A DNA stretch of 64,000 bases, from assembly GCF_014646255.1 (NCBI RefSeq), contig NZ_BMNC01000004.1, forward strand, positions 326,480-390,479, in the 5' to 3' direction. The position numbers were made by a program, and so were the translations under genes. The notes under the pieces were generated by a model. It saw nothing but the letters and a program-made list of their open reading frames with translations, was not told the DNA's origin and ran no database searches. The stretch's first letter is position 1. Every line of letters starts with the position of its first letter. Of the stretch, positions 41,624 through 50,158 are shown one piece after another. The DNA is from Lentzea pudingi. GTDB lineage: Bacteria; Actinomycetota; Actinomycetes; Mycobacteriales; Pseudonocardiaceae.

Positions 41624-42994
41624 ATGGACAGCCTGCTCGATCGACTGCGCGCGGAGATCGGTTCCGGCAACGTCCTCACCGATCCCGACGTCACCGACTC
41701 GTATGCGCGCGACATGATGCCGCTCGTTCCGGCAGGGCGCCCCCTCGCCGTCGTCCTGCCGATCGACACCGCCGGAATCCAAGCCGTGGTGCGCGCCTGT
41801 GCTGAGAACGGTGTGCCCGTCGTACCGCGTGGTGCGGGCAGCGGACTGACCGGCGCCGCCAACGCCGTGGACGGCTGCGTTGTGCTGTCGCTGACCAAGC
41901 TCGACCGGGTGCTGGAGATCGACCCGGACGACCGGATAGCCGTGGTGCAACCGGGTGTGGTCACGAAACACCTGCGCGACCAGGTCGCTGACCACGGCCT
42001 GTTCTACCCACCCGACCCGTCCAGCTACGACTGGTGCACCATCGGCGGGAACCTGGCCACCAACGCGGGCGGCCTGTGCTGCGTGAAGTACGGCGTCACC
42101 ACGGATTCCGTGCTGGGCTTGGAAGTCGTGCTCGCGGACGGGTCGGTGCTGCGGACCGGCAGGCGCACTGTGAAGGGTGTCGCGGGGTACGACCTGACTA
42201 GTCTCTTCGTCGGCAGCGAGGGAACCCTCGGCGTCATCACCGAGGCGACGCTCGCACTGCGTCCCCTACCGGCGGCACCGAGCACGCTCGTCGCCGCGTT
42301 CGCCTCGGCCCAGGACGCGGGCCTCGCGGTCGCCGAGGTCGTCCGCGCGGGTGTAGTGCCGTCGCTCATGGAGATCATGGACGCCGTGTCGATCGAGGCG
42401 GCCGAGTCCTACCTGCGGGCCGACCTGGGCGCAGGGGACGGGACAAAAGCCTTGCTGTTGTGCCAGTCCGACGCCGGGCCCGCCGCCGGCGACGACCTCG
42501 CGGCCGTGGAGCGCCTTTGTGAGAAGCACGGCGCGCTCTTCACCCACACGACCGACGACCAGGCCGAGGGCGCGATGCTGCTCGAAGCACGCCGGGTCGT
42601 CCTCACCGCGTTGGAAGCCCGCGGTGCCCTCCTCGTCGACGACGTGTGCGTGCCCCGCACCCGGATTGCCGAACTGATCCTTGGCTGCGAGGAGATCTCG
42701 GCGGAGGTCGAGTTGACGATCGCCGTGGTCGGTCACGCCGGTGACGGCAACATGCACCCCACGATCGTGTTCTCCGGCCCTGGCGAGGTGAACAGGGCTC
42801 GCCAGGCGTTCGATTCCATCCTCGCGCTGGGCCTGTCGCTCGGCGGCACGGTGACGGGTGAACACGGGATCGGGCGGCTCAAACGCGACTGGCTCGCCCG
42901 CGAGATCGGTGAGGCCGGACTGGCCGTCCACCGATCCGTCAAGCAGGCGCTCGACCCGCACGGCTTGCTCAACCCCGGAGCCGTCTTCCACTGA
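41624..42994 (+). CDS. FAD-linked 2-hydroxyacid dehydrogenase, GlcD-like
   Basis: 456 aa from ATG at 41624, with GAGGAAC upstream. An N-terminal PCMH-type FAD-binding domain (VVPRGAGSGLTGAANAVDGC; TIGGNLATNAGGLCCVKYG) and a C-terminal FAD-oxidase domain with the metal-binding histidines in VVGHAGDGNMHP and GTVTGEHGIG. Enzymes of this family oxidise glycolate, D-lactate or D-2-hydroxyglutarate. Downstream of an aldolase, oxidation of glycolate or lactate derived from the aldehyde half is plausible. No membrane anchor; it would pass electrons to a carrier or quinone. Confidence 0.9.
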   Translation: MDSLLDRLRAEIGSGNVLTDPDVTDSYARDMMPLVPAGRPLAVVLPIDTAGIQAVVRACAENGVPVVPRGAGSGLTGAANAVDGCVVLSLTKLDRVLEIDPDDRIAVVQPGVVTKHLRDQVADHGLFYPPDPSSYDWCTIGGNLATNAGGLCCVKYGVTTDSVLGLEVVLADGSVLRTGRRTVKGVAGYDLTSLFVGSEGTLGVITEATLALRPLPAAPSTLVAAFASAQDAGLAVAEVVRAGVVPSLMEIMDAVSIEAAESYLRADLGAGDGTKALLLCQSDAGPAAGDDLAAVERLCEKHGALFTHTTDDQAEGAMLLEARRVVLTALEARGALLVDDVCVPRTRIAELILGCEEISAEVELTIAVVGHAGDGNMHPTIVFSGPGEVNRARQAFDSILALGLSLGGTVTGEHGIGRLKRDWLAREIGEAGLAVHRSVKQALDPHGLLNPGAVFH

Positions 42995-43100
42995 CGGGCC
43001 GTCCCCACCCTTCTCCCGCACAACGGAACCAGGCGTCGCGCTGAACGACGCCGGCCCCCGGCGCGCGGTCGCTCACCCACTCCCACCCCAGGAGGTATCA

Positions 43101-45344
43101 GTGTCGATACCAGCAGACGTCACTCCGACCGGCCGTTCGCGTCGCCGTCCTCGCCGGCTGGCCGCCGCCTTCGTGGCCGCGGCGTTGGCGGCGGCGACAC
43201 CGCCGTCCGTCTTACCGGCGGCCGCCGCTGCCGACAGCGCCGACATCACCGACGCGTTCACCGGCGACGTGGGCTCGTCCCCGGCGGGGTGGACCGCCTC
43301 GCCCGAAGGCGGAACCGCCACCGTGCAGCAGGTCTCCGAACTCGAACGGAGCCTGCGGTTGCAGGACGACTCGACGACCGCCTCGATGGTGGTCACCCGC
43401 TCCCTGGGCACCACCAGGTCCACCCTCGTCGCCGCCGCGCGGCTGCGCGCCGCCCAGACGACGTCGGTGATCGGCGTGCACCTCAGGGGACCGGCGGGTG
43501 ACGCGGCCACCGTGGCGGTGGACGCCGCAGGCCGCCTGTACACCTACAACGGGGCCAAGCGCGTGGAGTTGGGCACCTACCGAGCCGACGAGTGGCTCGA
43601 CCTGCGGATCGTGGCGCAGCCCACCGCCCGGAAGTACGGCGTTTTCCTCAAGGGCAAGCAGATCGCCGCCGACCTCTCGTTCCGCGTCGGCACAAGCACC
43701 CTGACCGACCTCCGGATCGGAGTGAGCAGGGAGAGCGTCGGCACCGTGTGGATCGACGACGTGCGCGTCTTCGCCTCACCCGCGCCCGGCGGCTGGACCC
43801 CTGTCGGGACCGTCACACCCCGCACCGCGAAGCAGATCGGCTCGTCACGACTGCTGTCCGGCTGCGAGACCACCGGCCGCAAGTACGCCAAGTTCTCCGA
43901 GTACCGCGACCAGTTGCTCGCGCTGGGCACCACGACCTGCCGCGTCCAACCCGAATGGAACGCCGTCGAGGCCAACGCCGACGGCAAGTACAACTGGACG
44001 ACGGTCGACGAGATCGTGGACGCGCTCCTCGAAGCCGGCATCCAGCCGTGGCTGCAGGTGTCGTACGGCAACTGGGCCTACGGCAAGAAGGGGATCCCGG
44101 CCGGCGGCGCGAACCTCGGCGCGCCCCTGCCGAGCGGCGCGGGCCTGGAGGTCAACGCGAACTGGGTCAGGGCAATGGTGGAGCGGTACAAGCCCGGCGG
44201 TGTGCGGTACCAGGGCCGCGGCGCGGGCTACGGCGTCCGTCATTGGGAGATCTGGAACGAGCCAAACCACCCCGACGCGCCCTCGACCATCGGCGCCGAC
44301 TACGCGGCCTACTACAAGCTCATGGCCACGATCGTCCGGCAGCAGCAGCCGGACGCGGTGCTCTTCGGCGTGGAGTACGGCCTCGACGTGGCTTTCGCCG
44401 ACAAGTTCATGTCCGCTCTCAAGGCGGCCAAGGACGAGGGCGAGGCGGACGGCGACACGACCAAGCAGGCCGCCCGGATCGCTTTGGTGAACGGGTTCTC
44501 CTACCACCCGTACAGCAACTACCCGGACAACCCGGCGCTCTACAACTCGATGGCCGCGCTGCGCACCGTGCTCGCCAAGTACTCCCCGGCGATCGAGATC
44601 CGCCAGGGGGAGAACGGCGCGCCGAGCACGGCGGGTTCGGTCGGGGCGTTCGGGCAGGACACCTTCACCGAGTACAGCCAGAACTCCTACGACCTGCGCC
44701 GGGTCGTCGGAGACCTCGGCGTCGGCATCAGCACGGAACTCCTCGGCACCGTGGACCTGTGGTACCGGTGGACGCCGAGCAGCGCGCCCCAGATCAACTC
44801 CAAGGGACTCGTCGCGGCCACTTCGGGCCTCAAGGCGACCTACACGAAGAGGTCGTACTACGGCGTGCAGAACGTGGCTGCCTTGTTCGACAACACCCTG
44901 AGCCCCGTGACACGGCTGGAACCGTCCGACGACATCAAGAAGAAGTCGCCGATCCAGGGCTTCGACTTCACCACCTCCGGCAACGGCGACCGGACCGTCA
45001 CGGCGCGGGCGTTCGAGAAGAACGGTTCCGGTCAGCACGCGGTCGCGCTGTGGTTCGGTGGCGACCCCGCGCAGCAACCCCGCTACGACAGCACCGGCAA
45101 AGAGATCGACATCGCATCGCGACCCGACCGCGTGCCGAACGAGAACCGGGCCACCAAACCCGTCACGGTGACCTTCCGCGACGCGAAGATGAGCAACCCC
45201 CGTCTGGTCGACCTCACCACCGGCACCGTCTACCGGATACCGCCGAGCGCCGTGTCCCGGCACGGCAGCTCCCTCACCATCACCGGGGTTCCCATCGGCA
45301 ACACACCGGTCGTGATCGCCGACCGTTCGATCACCGGCGGCTGA
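43101..45344 (+). CDS. Large secreted glycoside hydrolase, clan GH-A, with N-terminal beta-sandwich
   Basis: 747 aa from GTG at 43101, with a perfect AGGAGG upstream. Basic N-terminus (GRSRRRPRRL) and signal peptide to about residue 47. Residues 50-240 form a LamG/concanavalin-like sandwich that may bind the polymer. The barrel starts near 260 with acid/base Glu387 in WEIWNEPNHP and nucleophile Glu504 in IRQGENGAPS, the two conserved Glu of clan A. A C-terminal beta domain ends the protein. It resembles GH39- or GH5-like enzymes, but I cannot assign a family. As last gene of the sugar-acid operon it should release the imported oligosaccharide. Confidence 0.8.
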   Translation: MSIPADVTPTGRSRRRPRRLAAAFVAAALAAATPPSVLPAAAAADSADITDAFTGDVGSSPAGWTASPEGGTATVQQVSELERSLRLQDDSTTASMVVTRSLGTTRSTLVAAARLRAAQTTSVIGVHLRGPAGDAATVAVDAAGRLYTYNGAKRVELGTYRADEWLDLRIVAQPTARKYGVFLKGKQIAADLSFRVGTSTLTDLRIGVSRESVGTVWIDDVRVFASPAPGGWTPVGTVTPRTAKQIGSSRLLSGCETTGRKYAKFSEYRDQLLALGTTTCRVQPEWNAVEANADGKYNWTTVDEIVDALLEAGIQPWLQVSYGNWAYGKKGIPAGGANLGAPLPSGAGLEVNANWVRAMVERYKPGGVRYQGRGAGYGVRHWEIWNEPNHPDAPSTIGADYAAYYKLMATIVRQQQPDAVLFGVEYGLDVAFADKFMSALKAAKDEGEADGDTTKQAARIALVNGFSYHPYSNYPDNPALYNSMAALRTVLAKYSPAIEIRQGENGAPSTAGSVGAFGQDTFTEYSQNSYDLRRVVGDLGVGISTELLGTVDLWYRWTPSSAPQINSKGLVAATSGLKATYTKRSYYGVQNVAALFDNTLSPVTRLEPSDDIKKKSPIQGFDFTTSGNGDRTVTARAFEKNGSGQHAVALWFGGDPAQQPRYDSTGKEIDIASRPDRVPNENRATKPVTVTFRDAKMSNPRLVDLTTGTVYRIPPSAVSRHGSSLTITGVPIGNTPVVIADRSITGG

Positions 45345-45347
45345 CGG

Positions 45348-45388
45348 ACTCCGGCGCCGGAAGGGCACACCCCTTCCGGCGCCGGAGT
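45348..45388. terminator. Strong hairpin terminator of the sugar-acid operon
   Basis: Perfect 18-bp arms (45348-45365 and 45371-45388) around the loop CACAC, starting 4 bp after the glycosidase stop codon. It serves the plus-strand operon and perhaps the convergent anti-sigma gene ending at 45431. Confidence 0.85.
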
Positions 45389-45430
45389 TCCGCATCGTGG
45401 ATCCACTCTGGACCACGGCTGCATCCGTCG

Positions 45431-45781
45431 TCATGTCGCCGGTGGCGCCATTCCCGTGGTGGTGACCGGGACGCCCGGCGTGGTGCGGTACGAGTCGGGT
45501 ACTCCCTTGGGAGTGGTGAGCACGCTGTCCGTCGTCGATGTCGGCGCCTGCAGGGACGGGCCGGGATCCACCGGCGTGCTGGTGGTGTCGGGCAGGAAAG
45601 CCAGTGCCAGCACGAGGATCCCCGCCGTGGCGACGACACTTCCCGTCACCGCGGCGCTACGACGCCGTGACTGCCTCGCCCGGCTGCACCTGATCAGGTC
45701 GGTGGCGGAACTGGAACCCGGTGGTGCCGTCTGCGACCGCAGCGCGGAGAAGATCGCTCTCAGTTCGTCTTCGTGGACCAT
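45431..45781 (-). CDS. Putative anti-sigma factor, single membrane span
   Basis: 116 aa from ATG at 45781, overlapping the sigma-factor stop as TGATG. An N-terminal cytoplasmic part of about 40 residues (MVHEDELRAIFSALRSQTAP) would touch the sigma factor. One membrane span follows (VTGSVVATAGILVLALAFL), then a Thr/Pro-rich extracytoplasmic tail ending PVTTTGMAPPAT. Co-translation with the sigma factor and this topology suggest an anti-sigma role, but no zinc (ZAS) motif is visible. Confidence 0.7.
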   Translation of the reverse strand: MVHEDELRAIFSALRSQTAPPGSSSATDLIRCSRARQSRRRSAAVTGSVVATAGILVLALAFLPDTTSTPVDPGPSLQAPTSTTDSVLTTPKGVPDSYRTTPGVPVTTTGMAPPAT

Positions 45782-46233
45782 CAGGCCTCCAGCCTCGACC
45801 GGCCGAACCCAGGACCGAGCTTGCCCCGCAACGTCAACAACCCCTTGCTGCTCTGCGACTTCACCGTGCCGGTCGAACACCCGAGTGCGGCGGCGACGTC
45901 CTCCACGCTCATGTCGTTCCAGTAGCGCAGCACCAGCACCGCACGCTGACGCGCGGGCAGCGTGGACAACGCCTCCCACACCACGAGACCGTCCTCGGCA
46001 CCAGGCGTGTCGAAGACCTCCTCTGGTGGTGCGTCGGTCAGCTCCTCTCTGCGCCAGCGCAGGCGTCTGCGCTCGGCGAGGAAGGTCCGGACGACGACCT
46101 GCCGCAGGTACGCCTCGATCCCGCTCCGGTCAGCCAGCTTCGGTCCGGCCTGGTAGAGCTTCATGAACGCCGACTGCATCACGTCCTCCGCCTCGTGCCA
46201 GTTGCCGCACAGCAGATAGGCCGTGAACCGCAT
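45781..46233 (-). CDS. ECF sigma factor (SigE-like, SACE type)
   Basis: 150 aa from ATG at 46233. Region 2 starts at once (MRFTAYLLCGNWHEAEDVMQ) and region 4 is complete (LSTLPARQRAVLVLRYWNDM; DVAAALGCSTGTVKSQSSKG). The frame upstream of the ATG still reads WETEFAELFDRCADS, which looks like the missing first helix, but it holds no ATG or GTG before a TAG at about 46295. Either CTG is used as start or the annotated ATG yields a slightly short protein. It is coupled to the anti-sigma gene and preceded by a small membrane protein. Confidence 0.88.
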   Translation of the reverse strand: MRFTAYLLCGNWHEAEDVMQSAFMKLYQAGPKLADRSGIEAYLRQVVVRTFLAERRRLRWRREELTDAPPEEVFDTPGAEDGLVVWEALSTLPARQRAVLVLRYWNDMSVEDVAAALGCSTGTVKSQSSKGLLTLRGKLGPGFGRSRLEA

Positions 46234-46293
46234 CGAGTCCGCACACCGGTCGAAGAGTTCGGCGAACTCGGTTTCCCAGCTCAGCGTCGTCCC

Positions 46294-46485
46294 CTATCTG
46301 ACGGGCCGTGGCGGCGAGGACGGCACGGACGACGGCGTCCTCTGCCACGTCATGTCATCCGTGCGGATCACTGTGGGCCGCTGCTCCGGAGCTCGTTCCA
46401 CATCACGGAGCGCGAGCACCGGAACGGCGATGACCGCGAGGGCGAGCAGGAACACCGCCACTGCGATCACCTGGCCCGCTCGCAC
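46294..46485 (-). CDS. Small single-span membrane protein
   Basis: 63 aa from GTG at 46485 with GGGGAGA upstream. VRAGQVIAVAVFLLALAVIA forms a signal-anchor span; the tail is Arg/Pro-rich and polar. It lies 60 bp upstream of the sigma factor on the same strand and could be the first gene of that operon. No family recognised; small hydrophobic frames can be accidental, so confidence is moderate. Confidence 0.45.
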   Translation of the reverse strand: MRAGQVIAVAVFLLALAVIAVPVLALRDVERAPEQRPTVIRTDDMTWQRTPSSVPSSPPRPVR

Positions 46486-46715
46486 CGCGATTCTCCCCGA
46501 GGATCAGTGGCGCCTGGCAGACGCCCTCACCCTTATCCATGCGATGGGAGGCCGGTTTGGTTGCCCGTGTGTTCTCAATCGCACCGCCGGCACGTGCGAG
46601 TGCCACAGACATCGGGCGCTCGGCGATCCTGACGCCTCTCCGTGTGCGGAGGTCTCGTCCTCTGTGGAGTGTCCGGTGTGTTCGGACAGCTGCAGGTTTT
46701 CGTTGCGGTCTGCTC

Positions 46716-46805
46716 ATGAGCGTCAACGTGTCGGTCGGCACCCGGATCCCGGCCTTCGCGACCTCGACGGGCCGGGTGCTCCTGGCTCGGGCGCCGGACA
46801 CCAGC
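46716..46805 (+). pseudogene. Fragment of an IclR-family regulator effector domain
   Basis: The plus-strand frame reads MSVNVSVGTRIPAFATSTGR then VLLARAPD, matching the conserved V.VG.RLPA..TS.GRVLLA segment of IclR/PcaR effector domains. Nothing else of the family is recognisable on either side. A relic of about 30 codons. Confidence 0.5.
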
Positions 46806-46980
46806 GTGAAGTCGACTACGTGCCAATCGGTACGTGGCGTGCCTTCGATTTCGGCCGACATGAGGTCTCATTCATATGAGAGCAGCGCGGAGTGCGTACT
46901 CACTGGACGCAGTCCCCGTAGATGGCGCGAATCCGTGGAAAATTGGCAATTAGCCGAGACCGTCGCTGCAACGCCGACCC

Positions 46981-46986
46981 TAGGCT
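46981..46986 (+). promoter_or_regulatory. -10 element of a leaderless transcript
   Basis: TAGGCT, 6 bp before the ATG at 46993, with no ribosome-binding site. Identical in sequence and spacing to 28872-28877. Confidence 0.5.
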
Positions 46987-46992
46987 GCGGTT

Positions 46993-47790
46993 ATGGGATC
47001 TGTTGGAATTGACAGCGCTGACGAGTCAGGTTCGTCTTCTGAAAGTGGGGTCGGCCGTCGCGGCTTGCTGTTCTCGGGTGCGCGGGTCGTGGCAGCGGCC
47101 GGCCTGCTCGGCGTCGCGGGCGCGGCACCGGTGGCCGCCGCTGCGCAGCCGGTCCGGTACCCGACGACGGGGCTTCGCATCCCGGATACGGAGTTGGCCC
47201 GTCAGGCGATGGAGTTCGCGCGTGAAGTGTCCACTCCGACGCTGTTCGGTCATGTGATGCGTTCTTATCAGTTCGGCGTGCTGATGCTTGAGCGCACGGG
47301 TCAGAGGTATGACCGCGAGCTTTTGTTCGTGGGCGCAGCTCTGCACGATCTCGGCCTCGTCGAACGCTTCATCTCCACCGGTGAACGGTTCGAACTGGAC
47401 GGCGCCGACGTGGCACGGCGTTTCCTGCGGGAACGCGGCATGAGCACCGCCCGTGCGGAGGTCGTCTGGGACGCGATCGCGTTGCACACCAACTTCACGA
47501 TCGCGGCGCGGAAACGGCCGGAGATCGCCGCGGTGGCGGCCGGCGCCGGTGTGGACGTCTCCGGTCAGGGGCTGGACCAGCTGGATCGTGACGACGTGGC
47601 CGAAGTGCTGGAGACTTATCCGCGCCTCGGGTTCAAGCGTGAAGCCGTCGCCAACATCATCGACCAGTGCGGGCGCAAACCGATGGCGTACCTCCTGCAC
47701 CCGTTCGCGGAGGTAGGACGCAAGTACATTCCAGGGTTCCCCGTTCCCACCATTGAGCAAGCCGTGCTGGCGGCCCCGTTCCCGGAGTGA
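46993..47790 (+). CDS. Exported HD-domain protein
   Basis: 265 aa from ATG at 46993. A Tat-like signal (GRRGLLFSGARVVAAAGLLG) ends near residue 50. The rest is an HD-type metal-dependent phosphohydrolase fold: FGHVMRSYQFG (first His), LFVGAALHDLGLVE (His-Asp pair), ALHTNF and later Asp residues. Such cyanamide-hydratase-like HD proteins act on small nitrogen or phosphate compounds; export by Tat is unusual for them. No operon partner. Confidence 0.8.
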   Translation: MGSVGIDSADESGSSSESGVGRRGLLFSGARVVAAAGLLGVAGAAPVAAAAQPVRYPTTGLRIPDTELARQAMEFAREVSTPTLFGHVMRSYQFGVLMLERTGQRYDRELLFVGAALHDLGLVERFISTGERFELDGADVARRFLRERGMSTARAEVVWDAIALHTNFTIAARKRPEIAAVAAGAGVDVSGQGLDQLDRDDVAEVLETYPRLGFKREAVANIIDQCGRKPMAYLLHPFAEVGRKYIPGFPVPTIEQAVLAAPFPE

Positions 47791-47942
47791 CCCGCGCGCC
47801 TGGATTTCCATGACCATCTCCGACGGGCGAACGTCGCCCACTTCAACCGCAATCCGGAGAAGGCCGTCGCTGGCCACCACCGCGAGATGCACACCGCACG
47901 AACGCGTTCCGGGCCGCCGTCGCGATCACGCCGCTGAACACG

Positions 47943-48819
47943 TCACCGCTTGACGGGCCAACGCCCAAAGGCCCTCTCGCCTGCCGCTACTGGCTTGAAC
48001 ACGTTGCCAGGGTTGGGCGAAACGGTTTTTCTCGTCAGTGCTGCGAGACGGAACAGCGGCCCGACCAGCCGGTCGTACAGGCTCGGCAGGCAACGGAACG
48101 CCGAAATGATCAACGGATTGGCCGGGCCGACTGGAACGGAGACGTGTCGCCGAGGCCGGTCGGCCAAGCGGACGATCGCGGCGGCTACGCGGTCAGGACT
48201 CAAAACCGGATCGGTGGCCGTGCCGCGACCGGTGTAGTTGGCGGCCTGGTCGTACACCGGTGTGTTGACGCTACCGGGGCTCACGATGCACACGTGCACC
48301 CTGCGTTCGTCGCGGGTTTCCTGTTGCAGGGTGCGCAGAACCGCGCGCTGTCCCCATTTGGCGGTCGAGTAGGCGCCCATCTGCGGGACGGTGATCGAGC
48401 CGAGCAGGGAGTTCACCGCGATGAACACACCTCTGCGCTGACGGCGCAGGACAGGCAGGACCGCTTGGGCGAGGTGGAGCGTGCCGTGGATCGCGGTGTC
48501 GACGACGGTGTTGAACACCTCCGCGGGCATCGACTCCACGGTGCCGTATCCCAGCACCGTGGCACTGTGCACCACGATGTCGATGCTGCCGTGCAGGTCC
48601 AGCGTCCTCGCGACGATCCTGGCGGCGCCACCGGAATCGGCGATGTCGTCGACGACGACGTCCACCGCGCCGGCTCCCACCGCGCGGCAGGCCTTGTCCG
48701 TGGCGTCAAGTGCCAGGCCGCTACGGGAGGAGGTCCTCCCCGCGAGAGGCGAACGCCGTCGCCGCGGCGAGCCCGATCCCGCTGCTGGCTCCGACCACGA
48801 GCACGACCCGCCCGGTCAT
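47943..48819 (-). pseudogene. Short-chain dehydrogenase with a frameshift near the N-terminus
   Basis: ATG at 48819 opens MTGRVVLVVGASSGIGLAAA, then hits TAG after DLLP at about 48720. One base over, the SDR continues (DATDKACRAVGAGAVDVVVD; SLLGSITVPQMGAYSTAKWG with the YxxxK motif) to 47943. Removing one C from the CTCCC run near 48724 joins the parts into 291 aa. The long C-terminus (LVGPLFRLAALTRKTV) suggests a membrane-associated SDR. The start overlaps the stop of the upstream alcohol dehydrogenase fragment (ATGA). Confidence 0.75.
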
Positions 48820-48975
48820 GGGGTCAACACGACCTTGATGCAGCCATCGCTCTTGGCGCGGAAAATCTCGTACCCGCGTGTGGCGTCGGCGAGCGGGATG
48901 CGGTGCGTGGTCAGGTCCAGCGTGCCGAGCGGGTCGGCCGGGTCGAGCACCAGCGGCAGGATGTCGTCTGTCCAG
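48816..48975 (-). pseudogene. C-terminal fragment of a zinc-type alcohol dehydrogenase
   Basis: The frame reads DDILPLVLDPADPLGTLDLT, THRIPLADATRGYEIFRAKS and DGCIKVVLTP, the last 50 residues of glutathione-dependent-formaldehyde-dehydrogenase-like medium-chain enzymes. The catalytic and cofactor domains are missing; upstream sequence is unrelated. Its stop overlaps the SDR start, so the two formed an operon before the upstream part was lost. Confidence 0.65.
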
Positions 48976-49178
48976 CGGTCGCCGGGCAGCGATGCGGAGC
49001 AGTGGTACCGCAAGGTCTGAGGATCTCGCAGTCGCTGAACCAGAAGGCAGGGCGTCAGCAGCGTCAAGACGGCGACAGAGTGAGCGCTGAGGCCTTTGGT
49101 GACCTACCGACCGCGGTGGCGCAGGTGGCCGCCGAAGCCCACCTCCGCTTGAAGGAGGTGGCCCTCGGCGGCCGTGTC

Positions 49179-49427
49179 TCAGCTGCCGGCTTCGCAGAGT
49201 TCCTTGTGTGCGGCCCTGGCGGCGAGGATGTGGAGGAAGCTCTGGCAGCTCGCTTCCTCTGACAGCCTGTCGTAGGCGTCGTGCACTGCTTGGCGCACGG
49301 CTTGTGGTTCCACCGTGTCGCCGCAGCGCCTGGTGACTTCCTCGGCGGCGAGTTCCAGTTGTGCCTCGACCTCCGCGTGGAGGTCGTGCGGATCGCGGAC
49401 GACATGCCCTTCGAGGGTGCTGACCAC
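49179..49427 (-). CDS. Small three-helix-bundle protein
   Basis: 82 aa from GTG at 49427 with AGGAGGAG upstream. The sequence is fully helical: LHAEVEAQLELAAEEVTRRC, VEPQAVRQAVHDAYDRLSEE, then SFLHILAARAAHKELCEAG. I recall similar short proteins in actinomycetes described only as three-helix bundles. No signal peptide. Function unknown. Confidence 0.75.
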   Translation of the reverse strand: MVSTLEGHVVRDPHDLHAEVEAQLELAAEEVTRRCGDTVEPQAVRQAVHDAYDRLSEEASCQSFLHILAARAAHKELCEAGS

Positions 49428-49540
49428 GGCTCCTCCTCTTGGTCGGAACAGGCGCCACCTGGTTGCCCGACTGTGCTCGAAGTCAAACGACGTCGTCGGC
49501 CGAGCGGGGCGGTCTCCCGCGACTGGTCGGCCGATCGGGC

Positions 49541-49546
49541 TACGTT
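49541..49546 (+). promoter_or_regulatory. -10 element of a leaderless transcript
   Basis: TACGTT ends 6 bp before GTG 49553, the same geometry as at 28872 and 46981; no ribosome-binding site. Confidence 0.35.
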
Positions 49547-49552
49547 GACCGG

Positions 49553-49864
49553 GTGGTTTGGGAAGGGCCGCGGACAGTGGCAGAGCTGGCGGCGACATCG
49601 AGCGACTGGGTTGTTCAGCGCGGCACCGAGTACGGCGGGTGGCTCACCGCCGAGCGGGTCGTCGAGCAGGACGGTCGCAAGTGGAGGCTCGGGCTCACGC
49701 TCGCCGGCGGGGCGCTCGTCGCCTTCTTGCTGTGGCTGGGCGACGAGGAGTCGGTGAGCTTCAACTCGGCCATGATCTTCTGTGCGGCCGGTGTGCTGGC
49801 CAGGAAAAGTGAAGCCGTAGCCGTTGTTCTTCAGCGCTGCCAACATCTCCCGCGACCCGCGTGA
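49553..49864 (+). CDS. Small membrane protein, C-terminus probably altered
   Basis: 103 aa from GTG at 49553. Residues 1-45 are soluble (VAELAATSSDWVVQRGTEYG), followed by two membrane segments (LGLTLAGGALVAFLLWLG; FNSAMIFCAAGVLA). The last 20 residues (SEAVAVVLQRCQHLPRPA) are read antisense through the solute-binding-protein remnant at 49815, so the native end was probably replaced by a rearrangement near 49810. Family not recognised. Confidence 0.5.
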   Translation: MVWEGPRTVAELAATSSDWVVQRGTEYGGWLTAERVVEQDGRKWRLGLTLAGGALVAFLLWLGDEESVSFNSAMIFCAAGVLARKSEAVAVVLQRCQHLPRPA

Positions 49865-50099
49865 GTCGACCGTGCCCCGCAGTCCCGCGCAGGCGAGCCG
49901 GTCACGCACCCGTTGGTCGGCGAAGAACGCCTCCTTCTCCGATCCGATTACACCGCGCACGTCGGTGAGCTGCCCCGTGCAGCCGCCTCGCTGCTCGGCC
50001 GTGTACCGGTCGAGCACGACGAACCCGACGGTCGCGATCAGCACCACGCCGAGTGCGATCGAGATGTACCTGATGAACGCAGCCTGTCTCGCCGCGCCA
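49815..50099 (-). pseudogene. N-terminal fragment of a solute-binding-like protein
   Basis: The minus strand carries ATG near 50099 (MARRDRLR), a one-base shift, then IRYISIALGVVLIATVGFVV (membrane anchor) and GVIGSEKEAFFADQRVRDRL followed by GLRGTVDSRGSREMLAALKN. This matches the front of an actinomycete extracellular substrate-binding/VWA-associated protein family with the GVIGSEK..FF motif. The gene ends abruptly at 49815 where another gene begins on the opposite strand. Not functional. Confidence 0.5.
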
Positions 50100-50158
50100 T
50101 CATTCCTCCGAGACTCTGGTTGCGGGTGAGACGTGTGATCGGTCCGGCCGGGTTCCCG

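Larger units (their letters stand above)
46486..46992. other. Region without intact genes
   Basis: 507 bp. A long minus-strand frame (46403-46861) has Arg/Pro-rich shadow-type content and is not accepted. The only recognisable coding remnant is the IclR-like piece at 46716-46805. The leaderless promoter of the HD-domain gene is at the right end. Confidence 0.5.

Noticed and set aside
46403..46861. 152-residue minus-strand frame
   Set aside because: No ribosome-binding site or family resemblance, and it overlaps both the small membrane protein and the IclR remnant.
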